Source: Thermonema rossianum DSM 10300 (GTDB taxonomy: Bacteria; Bacteroidota; Bacteroidia; Cytophagales; Thermonemataceae). Taken from it: 64,000 nt of DNA. Positions 17,279 to 26,732 of the stretch are shown piece by piece. The DNA is taken from NCBI RefSeq assembly GCF_000426825.1, contig NZ_AUGC01000001.1, forward strand, positions 124,001 through 188,000, read 5' to 3'. The position numbers were made by a program, and so were the translations under genes. The notes under the pieces were generated by a model, which made no database searches, was not told where the DNA came from, and saw only the letters and a program-made list of their open reading frames with translations. Position 1 is the stretch's first letter; every line of letters begins with the position of its first letter.

Positions 17279-19121
17279 ATTCAAACCAGTCGTAAGAAAA
17301 ATGCTGGGCGTGCCTGATGAATGCATTGGGTACGCCGTCTATTTTTATTTTTTGCAACTCTTTGTTTTTACTCAATTCGTGCGGCAGCCGGCGTATGCCG
17401 GTAAATGACAGGTCGAGGTATTGCAGCTGCTTAAGCTTGAGCGCTGCTTGGGGGAGTTGTTTCAAGCCGGGGTTGTGGGCAAGGGACAGGTGCCGCAGGC
17501 GTGGCAAGTGGGTCAGCAGTTCGAAAAGCCTATCCCAATCGGTATTTTCGGGCAGCTGTTCAAGATGCAAGCTTTCTATAAAGCGCAAACGCGCCAACCG
17601 CCGGGGTATCTCCTGCCATTGCACGCCATTCAGCGAAAGACAGCGCAGGTGCGCAATGTCATAGATGTCCAATAAAAGCGTTTCCCAATTGGGACAGCTG
17701 CAGCCGTCTAAATAAAGGCTGTGCAATTGGTTGCACTCATCTAAATGAGGCAGGGCTTCCAGTTGGCACTCTTTCAGTGAAAGCACTTCCAAGGCAGGCA
17801 AAGCAGGCAACTGTTGCAGGCCGCCGGCATCGAGCCATGCTTGGTTGCCGTCCATGGCAAGGTATTGAAGCGAGGGCCAATGCGGGATTTGTTGCAGAAG
17901 CGTATGACCTGCATGCAGCTGTTGAAGTTTGGGCATTTGGTTGCTATCGAGCCGGTGTATGGATGTGTGGGCGCAATTGAGGGTGAGCAAAGCCGGAAAG
18001 GCAAGGTCTATGCCGTCAAGCGAATTATGAGCCACGGACAGAACTTGTAAGCGCGCTGCCAGAGGCTGCAGGGCGTCCGGTGACAGCAAGGAGGTGTTTT
18101 CCATGAACAACGCTTTGAGCCGGCCAAAAGCACCTTGACGGGCAGCGGCAAAGGTCTCTTCAACGGGCAAGCGGGGATTGTCGCTCAAATCAATGCTTTC
18201 GAGCTGTTGCAGCTCTTGCAGGTTGCGTAAAGGGGCGTTTAAGTTGTTTTTGCGGAGTTTGATTTCTTTTAATTGCGGGCAATTTTTTAAATACTCAAAA
18301 GATTGGAAGAAATTCAAATTAGGGTTTTGGCTCAAGTCAAGGTATTCCAAGTTTTCCATCCATTGCATGGTGTAGCTCAGCACGCGCATTTTGTTGTCTT
18401 TCAAACACAGCTTGCGCAGCTGCTGAAGTTCGCCTATTTCGGGCGGAAGCACATGCAAATGGTTATGTGCCAAATGAAGACTTTGAAGCCGCTTCATATA
18501 TTTAATGCTGTCGGGCAAGCTTTGCAGCTCGTTTTCAGAGGCATCAATGACGCGCAGTTGTTGCAACAGCCCAATACTTTGAGGCAGTTGTTTGATTTTG
18601 TTTTTCTGTATAAGCAAGCATTGTAAGTTCGATAAATTGCCTAACTCGTCGGGAAGTGCCTCTATGGGGGTGTGGTAGAGGTAGAATATATCACCCAGGC
18701 AATACTCTTGCAGCACTTCTTCGGCTTGCAGCATGCGTGTACGGATATAAAAGTTGAAATCGCCCCCCCAGAGGTACAGTGCAGCTTTTCCTAAGGTGTG
18801 ATTGTCTATCATGGGATGGGCTGTAAGGTGGCGCAGATAGCGCTCGCGCATCTCGGTATTTGTGATGAACTCTTCCCGCCAAGGCACGGCACGCAAAAAG
18901 TCCTGCAGCTCGCGGGGGGCTATCTTCTGGAACAGGCGGGCTGCTTTTTCGCGCACTTCCCGGTAAGCTTCGCCCGTATAAAAGCTTTGAAGCACAATAA
19001 GGTGCGTGAGGAAAGCAGAGGGATAGGCTGTTTTTTCGATGGATTCGAGTGCCTGCAGCAGCTCACCGGGCGAATGGCTTTGCAACAGCTCTCGAAGCAG
19101 GGCTTGTGCTGAGTTAGACAT
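17220..19121 (-). CDS. Leucine-rich-repeat protein
   Basis: 633-residue protein without signal peptide or membrane helix. After a helical N-terminal region (about 1-160) it carries at least fifteen leucine-rich repeats of about 23 residues (for example LPDSIKYMKRLQSLHLAHNHLHV, here split as LPxxIxxLxxLxxLxLxxNxL), up to about residue 605. The repeats are the bacterial 'small-molecule-GTPase-adjacent' style also seen in Roco proteins, but no Roc/COR or kinase domain is present. It probably acts as a protein-binding scaffold in the cytoplasm. The 3' end overlaps rimO by 59 bases; the last 15 or so residues (Ser/Thr/Gln-rich) are encoded there. Confidence 0.85.
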   Translation of the reverse strand: MSNSAQALLRELLQSHSPGELLQALESIEKTAYPSAFLTHLIVLQSFYTGEAYREVREKAARLFQKIAPRELQDFLRAVPWREEFITNTEMRERYLRHLTAHPMIDNHTLGKAALYLWGGDFNFYIRTRMLQAEEVLQEYCLGDIFYLYHTPIEALPDELGNLSNLQCLLIQKNKIKQLPQSIGLLQQLRVIDASENELQSLPDSIKYMKRLQSLHLAHNHLHVLPPEIGELQQLRKLCLKDNKMRVLSYTMQWMENLEYLDLSQNPNLNFFQSFEYLKNCPQLKEIKLRKNNLNAPLRNLQELQQLESIDLSDNPRLPVEETFAAARQGAFGRLKALFMENTSLLSPDALQPLAARLQVLSVAHNSLDGIDLAFPALLTLNCAHTSIHRLDSNQMPKLQQLHAGHTLLQQIPHWPSLQYLAMDGNQAWLDAGGLQQLPALPALEVLSLKECQLEALPHLDECNQLHSLYLDGCSCPNWETLLLDIYDIAHLRCLSLNGVQWQEIPRRLARLRFIESLHLEQLPENTDWDRLFELLTHLPRLRHLSLAHNPGLKQLPQAALKLKQLQYLDLSFTGIRRLPHELSKNKELQKIKIDGVPNAFIRHAQHFSYDWFEFSACAQSTDGQTSQTPPHR

Positions 19122-19208
19122 GTTTCATAGATTAAGTGTTAATAAGCTGATACACAAAAGGTGAATCAATTTAAAATAATTTTTATTTTTTTTTCAAAAA
19201 ATTAAAAA

Positions 19209-20096
19209 ATGATTTTAACAAACGGGATGAACGAGTCTGCGTTTTTTTGTGCTGCCATTGAGCAGGTTACAGGCAAGAAGGCACGCCTTAAGGCGGTGGA
19301 AAGGCTACATGGCGGCTGCATCAATGAGGCGGCATTGCTTCGTTGCGAAAATGAAATTTTTTTTATCAAGTGGAACAGCCGGCATCCGGTTTCTTTTTTT
19401 GAGGCGGAAGCGCAAAACCTGCATTTATTGCAAGGCAAGGTGCGTGTGCCGCAGGTATATGGCCAGGGAGAATGCGCGGGGCGTGCTTTTTTGCTGCTCG
19501 AAGGCATAGAGCAAGGTGCAAAACAAGGACAACGATTTTGGGAAAATGTAGCCGAACAACTTGTTTTGTTGCACCGCAGCCGCGGAGATGCTTTTGGACT
19601 TGATTACAATAACTACATAGGAGCGCTTCCGCAAGATAACACGCCCTGCCAGGATGGAGCAGCCTTCTTTTTTGAGCGGCGCTTGCTTCCTTTGATTGAA
19701 AAAGCAAGCGCCATGGGACGCCTGCAGCGCCGGCACGAGCAGGCAGCTTTTCGCTTAGCCAAGCGGCTGCCTGACCTGCTGCCCGACGAACCACCGGTTT
19801 TGCTGCATGGCGATTTGTGGAGTGGCAATGTGATGGCAGACCGGCAGGGGCGGGCTGTTTTCATTGATCCTGCTACTTATTATGGCTGCCGGGAAATAGA
19901 CCTGGCTATGATGCAGCTTTTTGGTGGGTTCGATGCTGTCTTTTGGGAAGCTTACCGGCAAATGTATCCCTGGCAAGCAGGCTTCGAAGAGCGTGTGGCT
20001 GTCTGGAATCTTTATCCCCTGCTTGTTCATCTAATATTGTTTGGCGATGCTTATCGTCCTGCCATAGAACGCACTTTACAGCGTTTCGGTGCTTAG
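19209..20096 (+). CDS. Fructosamine/ketosamine-3-kinase family protein
   Basis: Predicted small-molecule kinase that phosphorylates sugars attached to protein amines, starting deglycation. The 295-residue sequence shows LHGGCINEAALLR (33-45), the ATP-binding Lys54 (FFIKWN), the catalytic loop HGDLWSGN with Asp202, and the metal-binding Asp220 in VFIDPATYYGCREIDLAMM; all active-site residues are present. An alternative start Met lies six codons downstream. It is transcribed towards the pseudokinase operon and overlaps its last gene by 21 bases. Substrate in bacteria is not known, so the call is at family level. Confidence 0.88.
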   Translation: MILTNGMNESAFFCAAIEQVTGKKARLKAVERLHGGCINEAALLRCENEIFFIKWNSRHPVSFFEAEAQNLHLLQGKVRVPQVYGQGECAGRAFLLLEGIEQGAKQGQRFWENVAEQLVLLHRSRGDAFGLDYNNYIGALPQDNTPCQDGAAFFFERRLLPLIEKASAMGRLQRRHEQAAFRLAKRLPDLLPDEPPVLLHGDLWSGNVMADRQGRAVFIDPATYYGCREIDLAMMQLFGGFDAVFWEAYRQMYPWQAGFEERVAVWNLYPLLVHLILFGDAYRPAIERTLQRFGA

Positions 20097-21473
20097 GGTG
20101 GCTTTCAGCGGGCGCACCTCAACGGTAGCTTCCCGCGGCAGCTCTTTCTTCATTACTTTTTCGGCTTTGCCACCGGGTGCTATGCTTTCAAACACTATAC
20201 GTTCGGAGGTTATCAGCTCGCCGGTGTTGTCGAGGTAGCGCACTTCTATTTCTACGTTTTGCAGCGCTTGGAGGGTATTCAGGTTTACTGCTTTCACTTT
20301 ATGCTCCAGCAAACCACCTTGTGAAGAAAGATAGAGGTTGTCCACCAATAGTTGTTCCTGCAGTTGCGTGCCCGTTAGTAGAGTAGTGGAAACCGCCGGC
20401 TCTTCGTTTGCTTCGTTGGTTTCTTCTATTTCTTCATTAGGTCCCTCCGCGCGGGGTTGGGTATTTACTTCTGCTTGTGTGTTTTCTGAAATAGCTTGGT
20501 TTTCTGTGCTTGCTTCTTGTTGCTCCTGTGCAGCGGCCTCTTCCAACGGGCGGCTGCTGTCACCTGCAAATAGTTCTTGCACAATGATCCATATAGAGGC
20601 GGCTACCGCTAAGGCTACGAGCGTCCAGAAGCCGGCGAGTAAACTACGGCTGCGGCTTCCCTCATCCTTGTTTTGGGTGCGTAGCCACACGTTCCACTCC
20701 CTTACAAGCTCGTCTTCCAGCTCTTCTACACCTGCATAGCGCAAAGCCGGGTTTTCTGCCATACACTTCTGCAGAATGGAATCAAAGAAAGCTGGCACAC
20801 GGGCCGATACCGAAGAGGGGGCGGGAAGGTTTTGCCGTATTTTTAAAATATCAAGGTTCTTTTCATCTATGGGGGCTTGGCCCGTAAGCAAATGGTACAA
20901 GATGGCACCTATTGAATAAATATCGCTACGTTTGTCGGCAATGCCATGCTGCACAAGCTCCGGTGCCACATAGGCATAGGTGTCGGGATGCCGGGCTTCG
21001 CCGGCTTTAAGCAGCCGGGCTATGTAACCGAAGTGCAGTATTTTGAGGCTGCCCCTTGCATCGAGAAAAATATATTCCGGCGACAAAGCCCCATGAGCCA
21101 AGCCCAGCTGGTGGGCATGTGCCAAGGCATGCAATAACTGCAGCAGTATGGTTTGTATTTCCTGCAGCTTGAATTCTTTCGCTTTTAACAGCGCCGAAAG
21201 GGGGTGCCCTTCCACATCCCGGTAAATGAAATAGAGAATATTGCCCACCTCCACGAAGTCGAGCAGGGTAGCTATATAGGGATGCTGTAGTTTGAAGAGC
21301 TGTGCCGCCAAGGTTTTTAATTGGGTGCTCACCTCTTTGTTGGGGGATTGCACCACCACCACTTGCACTTTGCGTTCCAAGTGACGATGGCGCGCGCGGT
21401 AAATGCTCCAGGTGCGCTCTTCTTCCAGTATCTCGGTAACTGTATAGTTCAAAAATTCTATTTGCGTATCCAT
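20076..21473 (-). CDS. Membrane pseudokinase (Ser/Thr kinase fold, catalytic residues lost)
   Basis: 465-residue protein with an N-terminal protein-kinase fold (about 8-260) and one membrane helix (about 279-299). Fold landmarks are kept: APE (170-172), the structural Asp184 in RSDIYSIG, and Arg245 in NPALRY. The catalytic set is lost: the VAIK lysine region reads VQVVVVQ, HRDLKPEN reads HGALSPEY (Ala129 replaces the catalytic Asp), and DFG reads HFG (His147). It should not phosphorylate. Outside the membrane follow a Glu/Asn-rich spacer and a beta-rich domain (about 370-465) of FxLYD-like appearance. It starts 5 bases after the LysM pseudokinase gene and is surely cotranscribed. Confidence 0.82.
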   Translation of the reverse strand: MDTQIEFLNYTVTEILEEERTWSIYRARHRHLERKVQVVVVQSPNKEVSTQLKTLAAQLFKLQHPYIATLLDFVEVGNILYFIYRDVEGHPLSALLKAKEFKLQEIQTILLQLLHALAHAHQLGLAHGALSPEYIFLDARGSLKILHFGYIARLLKAGEARHPDTYAYVAPELVQHGIADKRSDIYSIGAILYHLLTGQAPIDEKNLDILKIRQNLPAPSSVSARVPAFFDSILQKCMAENPALRYAGVEELEDELVREWNVWLRTQNKDEGSRSRSLLAGFWTLVALAVAASIWIIVQELFAGDSSRPLEEAAAQEQQEASTENQAISENTQAEVNTQPRAEGPNEEIEETNEANEEPAVSTTLLTGTQLQEQLLVDNLYLSSQGGLLEHKVKAVNLNTLQALQNVEIEVRYLDNTGELITSERIVFESIAPGGKAEKVMKKELPREATVEVRPLKATLSTETL

Positions 21474-21478
21474 AGTTG

Positions 21479-22825
21479 CTATCGGCTAATGGGAATGATG
21501 AGTTCTCTTCCGGGATAAAATACTTTTTCCAGTGCTTTCCTGTCGTTGGTATCGATTCCGGAAAGCCCATTGGCTTTCAACAGTTCTGCCATACTGATGT
21601 TGTATTTCTTGGCGATGGATTGTGGGCTTTCGTTCAAATTGATTTTATGGATGGCACGAACTTTTACCTTCAATCCTACGCCGGCCTGTATGTTGTCGCC
21701 CGATGCAAGGTTATTGATACGCAAGAGGTGCTCGGTGGTCATGTTATAACGCTCGGCAATATCGGTCAGTGTTTCGCCCCGGCTGACCTTGTGCAGGTAA
21801 TCACGTGTGATGTCTGTTCCTTCTTCTTGTGGCAGTAGGAAGAGACTGTCGGTAGCTGCTTTTTGCTCTTTTATAAACTGTTGCCGCTCTTTGAACTCTT
21901 TCCACGCGAGGGTGTCTTGTGGATAATAAGCCACCCGGGTTGCACTGTGAAGGTCGCGCCGGCTGCCTCGCCACAGTGCCAAGCCTGTCAGCAGGGTGAT
22001 GAATATGAGTAAAATCAGGGGGGCATTGAGTTCTACGAAGCTGTACTCTTCGGGTGTCATGGCTTGTATGCGGGCAGAAAGAATAGCCTGTTGCAACTCT
22101 TGCAAGTCCTTGTAACGCTTGGTGGGGGTGGGATGAATGGCTTTTGCCAAGCAGTTTTCGATGTGCTCGAACACACCGGGATAAAACTTACCGGCAGGGG
22201 GTAAGCTGCCTTTTAGTATATGTTCTTCGCCTAAGCGAAGCGGGTGTTTGCCGGTAATCAGATGATACCACACCAAGCCTACCGCCTGCACGTAATCTTG
22301 TGGAGCATGCAGCTGCTCCCGGCTGGGGTGGTAGGGCATGCCCTTGGGCGTGGACTCGTCAATAATACCGCGCAGTTTGATGCGCTCGTCGGAAGTAATC
22401 CATATCATTTCCGTATCTAAGCGTGGGGGCGCTTCGCCTTTTTGTATAAGAAAATCTAACACACTGATAAGCGAAAGCACCAACCGTTGCGCTTTTCGCT
22501 CCGAGAGGGCTTGCTTCTGCTGCTGCATGTAGTGCTCTATGTTTTGCCCGTCGAGGTGTTCCCAAATGAGAAAGGCATTGTCTTCGGTAATCAAGCAATC
22601 ATAGAGCAGGGGCAAGACGGGATGCTGCAGCTCATTGACTGTCCCGGCATATTGCCGGATGCGCTCTATCACGGCGCTTTTCCCCTGATAGGCGGGTGCT
22701 ATGCTCTGAATCATGGCCAAGCGCCCACTGCTGTGGCGTGCCAGGTGATATACGAAGTAGTCGTCTTCTTTCAGAAGACTTTCGACTTTGTACTGTGGGA
22801 AGAACTGCTCAATTGCCTGTATCAT
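21479..22825 (-). CDS. Membrane pseudokinase with two LysM domains
   Basis: 448 residues: degenerate protein-kinase fold (about 10-250), one membrane helix (about 268-285), then two LysM peptidoglycan-binding modules (about 343-390 and 391-446; YLHKVSRGETLTDIAERYNM and the INLNESPQSIAKKYNI repeat). In the kinase part the ATP-binding Lys is replaced (AMIQ, Gln40), the catalytic loop reads PPRLDTEM with no HRD aspartate, and DFG is replaced by LRG; the later helices (AVGLVWYHLITGKHP) are still kinase-like. Cytoplasmic pseudokinase and periplasmic cell-wall sensor is the natural reading. Active relatives with this layout are PASTA/LysM kinases. It lies 14 bases downstream of the bestrophin gene. 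Confidence 0.82.
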   Translation of the reverse strand: MIQAIEQFFPQYKVESLLKEDDYFVYHLARHSSGRLAMIQSIAPAYQGKSAVIERIRQYAGTVNELQHPVLPLLYDCLITEDNAFLIWEHLDGQNIEHYMQQQKQALSERKAQRLVLSLISVLDFLIQKGEAPPRLDTEMIWITSDERIKLRGIIDESTPKGMPYHPSREQLHAPQDYVQAVGLVWYHLITGKHPLRLGEEHILKGSLPPAGKFYPGVFEHIENCLAKAIHPTPTKRYKDLQELQQAILSARIQAMTPEEYSFVELNAPLILLIFITLLTGLALWRGSRRDLHSATRVAYYPQDTLAWKEFKERQQFIKEQKAATDSLFLLPQEEGTDITRDYLHKVSRGETLTDIAERYNMTTEHLLRINNLASGDNIQAGVGLKVKVRAIHKINLNESPQSIAKKYNISMAELLKANGLSGIDTNDRKALEKVFYPGRELIIPISR

Positions 22826-22839
22826 AGCATAAGTGAAAG

Positions 22840-23781
22840 TTAAATAAGCACTCCGTCATGGGTGATGGCTACCGGAAGGCTTGCCTGTGGGTTTACTTGT
22901 AACATATCATAAATATTCTGTTTGATAACATTGGACAGGTGGCGCAGAGGCAAATCGTTGGCATCCGTGCCAAAAGGCTGCTCTATCTCTTCTGAAATCA
23001 CTTCCACGCCTGCCAATGCATAGCTGATAAGAAACACCGCCGGCAGGGTGTACCACCCGAATTTATCAACCAAGCCAATGGGCAAGAAGAAAGCATAAAA
23101 GATAATGAATGTTTTGATAAAAGAGGTATGAGAGAAAGGAATAGGTGTGTTTTTTATACGTTCGCAGGCGCCCAGTACGTCAATAAGCCCCTGTATCTGC
23201 TGTTTAAGGTTGATTTTGTCTGCCTCGCACAGCTGCCCTGCCCGGAACAGTGCTTCCATTTTTGCAAAAAGTTGCCCGGCAACAAAATAGGGCAGATGTT
23301 CGGTACGCTGCATGGCTTCTTTCTCCTCTTGACAAGGGTACTCGAACACTTCCCAATGTATTTGTGCACGCAGGTGGCCTTTCAAAGCATAAGGAAAGTT
23401 GGCAATATGGGCAGCTATGTAGCGCCGGTTTTCGTGGTCGTGCAGGGGCAATACCGCATGAAAGTTGGCAGCTAAGGTGCGGCAGTGGTTTACCAAGGCG
23501 CCCCATTGTTTGCGCCCTTCCCACCATCGCTCATAAGAAGAGTTCACTCGAAACACCAAGGAAAGTCCCAAAATGACCCCTACCAAAGATAAAAAAGTAG
23601 GATCCAACCGTATGGCGAGCCGCTCCGGCGGATAGTGATAGTGCCGCAGATACACCACCGCAAAGCAATAAACTAAAATAAAAGCCTGTGTTTTGAACAA
23701 ATACTTTGCATTATAGGCATTGCCAAAGCCGGAGGCACTCAAAAATATCTTTACCCAGTCTTTGGTATTGTAAATAATCAT
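22840..23781 (-). CDS. Bestrophin-family anion channel
   Basis: Membrane protein of the bestrophin (UPF0187) family, pentameric chloride or other anion channels. The signature LSLVFRVNSSYERWWEGR (about 72-89) with the WGALVNHCR continuation is diagnostic; membrane segments are visible near 25-45, 55-75, 215-240 and 243-262. A start at 23781 (MIIYNTKDWVK) fits the family; an in-frame Met seven codons earlier exists. It is the first gene of an operon with two pseudokinases, an unusual setting that suggests its gating or the response to it involves the pseudokinases. Confidence 0.88.
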   Translation of the reverse strand: MIIYNTKDWVKIFLSASGFGNAYNAKYLFKTQAFILVYCFAVVYLRHYHYPPERLAIRLDPTFLSLVGVILGLSLVFRVNSSYERWWEGRKQWGALVNHCRTLAANFHAVLPLHDHENRRYIAAHIANFPYALKGHLRAQIHWEVFEYPCQEEKEAMQRTEHLPYFVAGQLFAKMEALFRAGQLCEADKINLKQQIQGLIDVLGACERIKNTPIPFSHTSFIKTFIIFYAFFLPIGLVDKFGWYTLPAVFLISYALAGVEVISEEIEQPFGTDANDLPLRHLSNVIKQNIYDMLQVNPQASLPVAITHDGVLI

Positions 23782-23855
23782 AAGCAGGATGGTTTCAAAC
23801 AAAGATAAAAAAACTGATTCGGCAGGGAAATTTTTTTAATTTTAGAGTCTTCAAA

Positions 23856-24503
23856 ATGAGTGTTATGATGTACGCCGCACAAAGACTTTTGTTGGTTATA
23901 TGCCTGTTATGTTTTGCCATGCAGGGCATAGCACAATACAAAGACCCTACTGAACAGCCTTCACAACCACCGCAGGAAGTGCCGCAGTCGCCCCCTGCTA
24001 CCGGGCAGGAAGACGCCCCACAAAAGCCCGCTGCCGTGAAGCAGAAAAACAAGATGGAAGGAAGGCGTTGGGCTGTGGGGGGAAGTCTTGGGTTGGCTTT
24101 TGGCACCATTACCAACATAGAAGTGGCGCCCAGTGTCATGTATTTGGCTTCCGAACGGCTGCGCCCCGGCTTGGGTGCACAGTATTCTTATTATAGCAGG
24201 AAATATAGCAATACTACCTTCAGCACCAGCATTTATGGGGGGCGCTCATTCTTGCAATATGTCGTGCATCCCAACGTGTTTGCATGGGGGGAAGTAGAGG
24301 CCTTGAATGCCGAGCTATACGACATAAATACAGGTGAAAGCGTGCGCGACTGGCTGGTGAGCCCGTTGCTTGGCGGCGGCTACCGGCAGGCTATGGGCGA
24401 AGCCGGCAGCTTCAACTTGATGTTGCTTTACAACATGAATTATGACAGCAATCGCACGATTTATGCCAGTCCTTTAGTTATCCGCTTTGGGGTGTGGTTT
24501 TAA
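23856..24503 (+). CDS. Outer-membrane beta-barrel protein
   Basis: 215-residue exported protein. Signal peptide to about residue 26 (ending in GIAQ), then a Pro/Gln-rich spacer (27-65) and a small barrel with alternating strands (GGSLGLAFGTITNIEVAPSV and later segments), ending in the classic outer-membrane C-terminus VIRFGVWF with terminal Phe. Function unknown. Its 3' end overlaps the convergent glycosyltransferase gene by 26 bases. Confidence 0.78.
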   Translation: MSVMMYAAQRLLLVICLLCFAMQGIAQYKDPTEQPSQPPQEVPQSPPATGQEDAPQKPAAVKQKNKMEGRRWAVGGSLGLAFGTITNIEVAPSVMYLASERLRPGLGAQYSYYSRKYSNTTFSTSIYGGRSFLQYVVHPNVFAWGEVEALNAELYDINTGESVRDWLVSPLLGGGYRQAMGEAGSFNLMLLYNMNYDSNRTIYASPLVIRFGVWF

Positions 24504-25263
24504 GCGGTTGCGGCATGGGGCGGCGATAGCTTTTAAACAAACTTTCGATTTTGAGTTTGATGACCCCCCAAAAGGCTTCTTTGAAAATACGAAAACTCAT
24601 TTTGGACTGCCCTCGTGTGCGCTCCGTGAATACGATGGGCACCTCTTTGAGCTTGAATCCATATTTCCATGCTTGAAACTTAACGGCTATCTGAAAGGCA
24701 TAGCCCACGAAAGCGATGCTGTCCAAATCGATGGTTTCGAGCACTTCGCGACGGTAGCATTTAAAGCCCGCGGTGGCATCTTTCACAGGCATGCCGGTAA
24801 TAAACTGCACATATTGACTGGCAAAATAAGAGAGCAGGACGCGTTTCATGGGCCAATTGACAACATTCACGCCGGTAATATAGCGTGAGCCTATAGCCAC
24901 GTCATAGCCTTCTTCGGCACAGGCTGCATATAATCGCAGCAAATCGTGTGGATTATGCGAAAAGTCTGCATCCATTTCAAATACATAATCATAGCCGTGT
25001 GCCAGCGCATAGCGGAAGCCGGTAATATAGGCGGTGCCCAGCCCTTGTTTGCCCGGGCGCTCTATGAGATGAAGGCGCCCGGGATACTCTTGCTGTAACG
25101 CACGCACACGCGCGGCAGTGCCATCGGGCGAGCCGTCATCGATGATGAGCAAGTCGAAAGGCACAGCCAAGCCCATCACTGTGCGAATGAGTGGTTCTAT
25201 GTTTTCTATTTCATTGTAGGTGGGTACTACTACGATACCTTTCACAGCGGGTGTATCGCTCAT
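24478..25263 (-). CDS. Polyprenol monophosphomannose synthase (GT2 family)
   Basis: Cytoplasmic-face glycosyltransferase that transfers mannose from GDP-mannose to a polyprenyl phosphate, making a lipid-linked donor for envelope glycans. The DPM1-like features are GIVVVPTYNEIENIEPLI (9-26), LLIIDDGSPDGTA (about 38-50), KQGLGTAYITGFRYAL and the metal-binding DADFSHNP. At 261 residues it lacks the C-terminal membrane helices of the long form. The downstream position from hemG with a 59-base gap suggests one transcript. Glucose or another sugar as donor cannot be excluded. Confidence 0.88.
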   Translation of the reverse strand: MSDTPAVKGIVVVPTYNEIENIEPLIRTVMGLAVPFDLLIIDDGSPDGTAARVRALQQEYPGRLHLIERPGKQGLGTAYITGFRYALAHGYDYVFEMDADFSHNPHDLLRLYAACAEEGYDVAIGSRYITGVNVVNWPMKRVLLSYFASQYVQFITGMPVKDATAGFKCYRREVLETIDLDSIAFVGYAFQIAVKFQAWKYGFKLKEVPIVFTERTRGQSKMSFRIFKEAFWGVIKLKIESLFKSYRRPMPQPLKTTPQSG

Positions 25264-25322
25264 GATGTTTTATTTTACAAAACGGAATAATAAGCATTTT
25301 GGTGTAATTTTTCCTTGTCTTT

Positions 25323-26645
25323 TTAAGATGTTTTTACTGTTTGGGCAAGGGTTTCGGCCAAGCGTTTGCCTTTCTTGATGCAGTCGGGAATAGAAACGCC
25401 CCCTATCCAGTTGGCACTTACGTAAATACCTTCGCTTTGTAGTTGCCGGGCATGTGCTTCCACGGCATCCATATAATCGTGGTATTGTGGAATGGCCTTT
25501 TCCCAGCGGGTAATGCGCTGCAATACCGGTACGCCTTGTATATGAAGCAACTGCTTGAGTTCTAAATTGACTTCATGCATAATGCGCCGGTCTTCGTATT
25601 GTGCTTTGTTGGGTTGAAGAGCACCGCCAACAAAAGTGGTGATGAGCACTTCATTGTCTTTGCAGCGCTCAGGGAAAAGGCTGCTGCTCCATATGCTTCC
25701 CAAGCTAAAACTGTTTTCTACTATAGGATGCAAGGCGCCAAAGCCCTCCGGCACTTGTTTAAACTGATGCTTGTAATAAGCGCTGTGCACCACTGCCAAA
25801 GGTGGATAGTAAACCTGTTGCCATACTTCCTTCGCTGCCGTGTAGTACTCCGGTAGCAAGCGGGCGGCTTGATGGGCGCCTACTGTCAGCACCACATGCG
25901 AAGCACGGATGATTTCGCCCCCGTTGACGTGCACCAACCACTCGCTACCCTGTTTTTCTATGCGCTCGACTGTGGTTTGCAGCAACAAATGCTCCTTGAC
26001 AGCTTGTGTGAGCCGTTCGGGCAAGGTTTGCATGCCATTCCGGAATGAAAGGCTGCGCCGCCGGGCGCCTCCTTTGTTTTTTATAAAGCCCTTAAGTACC
26101 GACCCATACGTTTTCTCGTAGTCGGGCATTTGTGGAAATACTTTGTCAAGGCGCAGGCGGTACGGATCGCCGGCATAAATGCCGGAAACGAAAGGCGTAA
26201 CCGCATAATCGACTACTTCTTTTCCAAAACGCCGTTCGAAGAAATCTGCCACATGTTCTCCTTCTTGAGGTGCCGGAGGACGCGACATCTCACGGAAAAT
26301 GTCGAGCTTGGCTTTCCATGAAAAGAAACCATTGAACAGCAAAGCGGGCGGCGAAGACGGAAGGGCGCGATATTGCCCCTTGCGTAAAATATAACGCTTC
26401 TTGCTGGCAGGGTTCGCCTCCACGATTTCTTCCGTCAGGTTCAACTCGTCGAGCAGCGCCTGTATTTCGGCATCTACCAACAAAGAGTTGGGACCTTCTT
26501 CAAATAAGTACTCTTTTTGGCGAATGGAACGTATATATCCTCCGGTTCGCTTGTTTTGTTCTATCAGCTTAAAAGCAACTCCTTGCTTTTGTAGGTAGTA
26601 GGCAAGGCTTAAACCACTAATGCCACCTCCAACAATTACTATCAT
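25323..26645 (-). CDS. hemG: Protoporphyrinogen/coproporphyrinogen oxidase, HemY type
   Basis: FAD-dependent flavoprotein of haem synthesis, 440 residues. The N-terminal dinucleotide-binding motif VIVGGGISGLSLAYYL (2-17) with the downstream acidic residue in LIEQNKRTGGYIRS and the FEEGPNSLL segment are typical of the TIGR00562 oxidase family (named hemG or hemY in databases; unrelated to the flavodoxin-like E. coli HemG). The C-terminal YVSANWIGGVSIPDCI stretch is the second FAD contact. hemB lies at 60.3 kb in this window, so haem genes are scattered. It is divergent from the small heat-shock gene. Confidence 0.9.
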   Translation of the reverse strand: MIVIVGGGISGLSLAYYLQKQGVAFKLIEQNKRTGGYIRSIRQKEYLFEEGPNSLLVDAEIQALLDELNLTEEIVEANPASKKRYILRKGQYRALPSSPPALLFNGFFSWKAKLDIFREMSRPPAPQEGEHVADFFERRFGKEVVDYAVTPFVSGIYAGDPYRLRLDKVFPQMPDYEKTYGSVLKGFIKNKGGARRRSLSFRNGMQTLPERLTQAVKEHLLLQTTVERIEKQGSEWLVHVNGGEIIRASHVVLTVGAHQAARLLPEYYTAAKEVWQQVYYPPLAVVHSAYYKHQFKQVPEGFGALHPIVENSFSLGSIWSSSLFPERCKDNEVLITTFVGGALQPNKAQYEDRRIMHEVNLELKQLLHIQGVPVLQRITRWEKAIPQYHDYMDAVEAHARQLQSEGIYVSANWIGGVSIPDCIKKGKRLAETLAQTVKTS

Positions 26646-26732
26646 AGCTTATGATTCAGTTTATGAGCATGCAAATTTACAAAAACTTAGACTGCATGTA
26701 GTGCCTTTTATCTGCCAATTTGAAAGTGTTTT

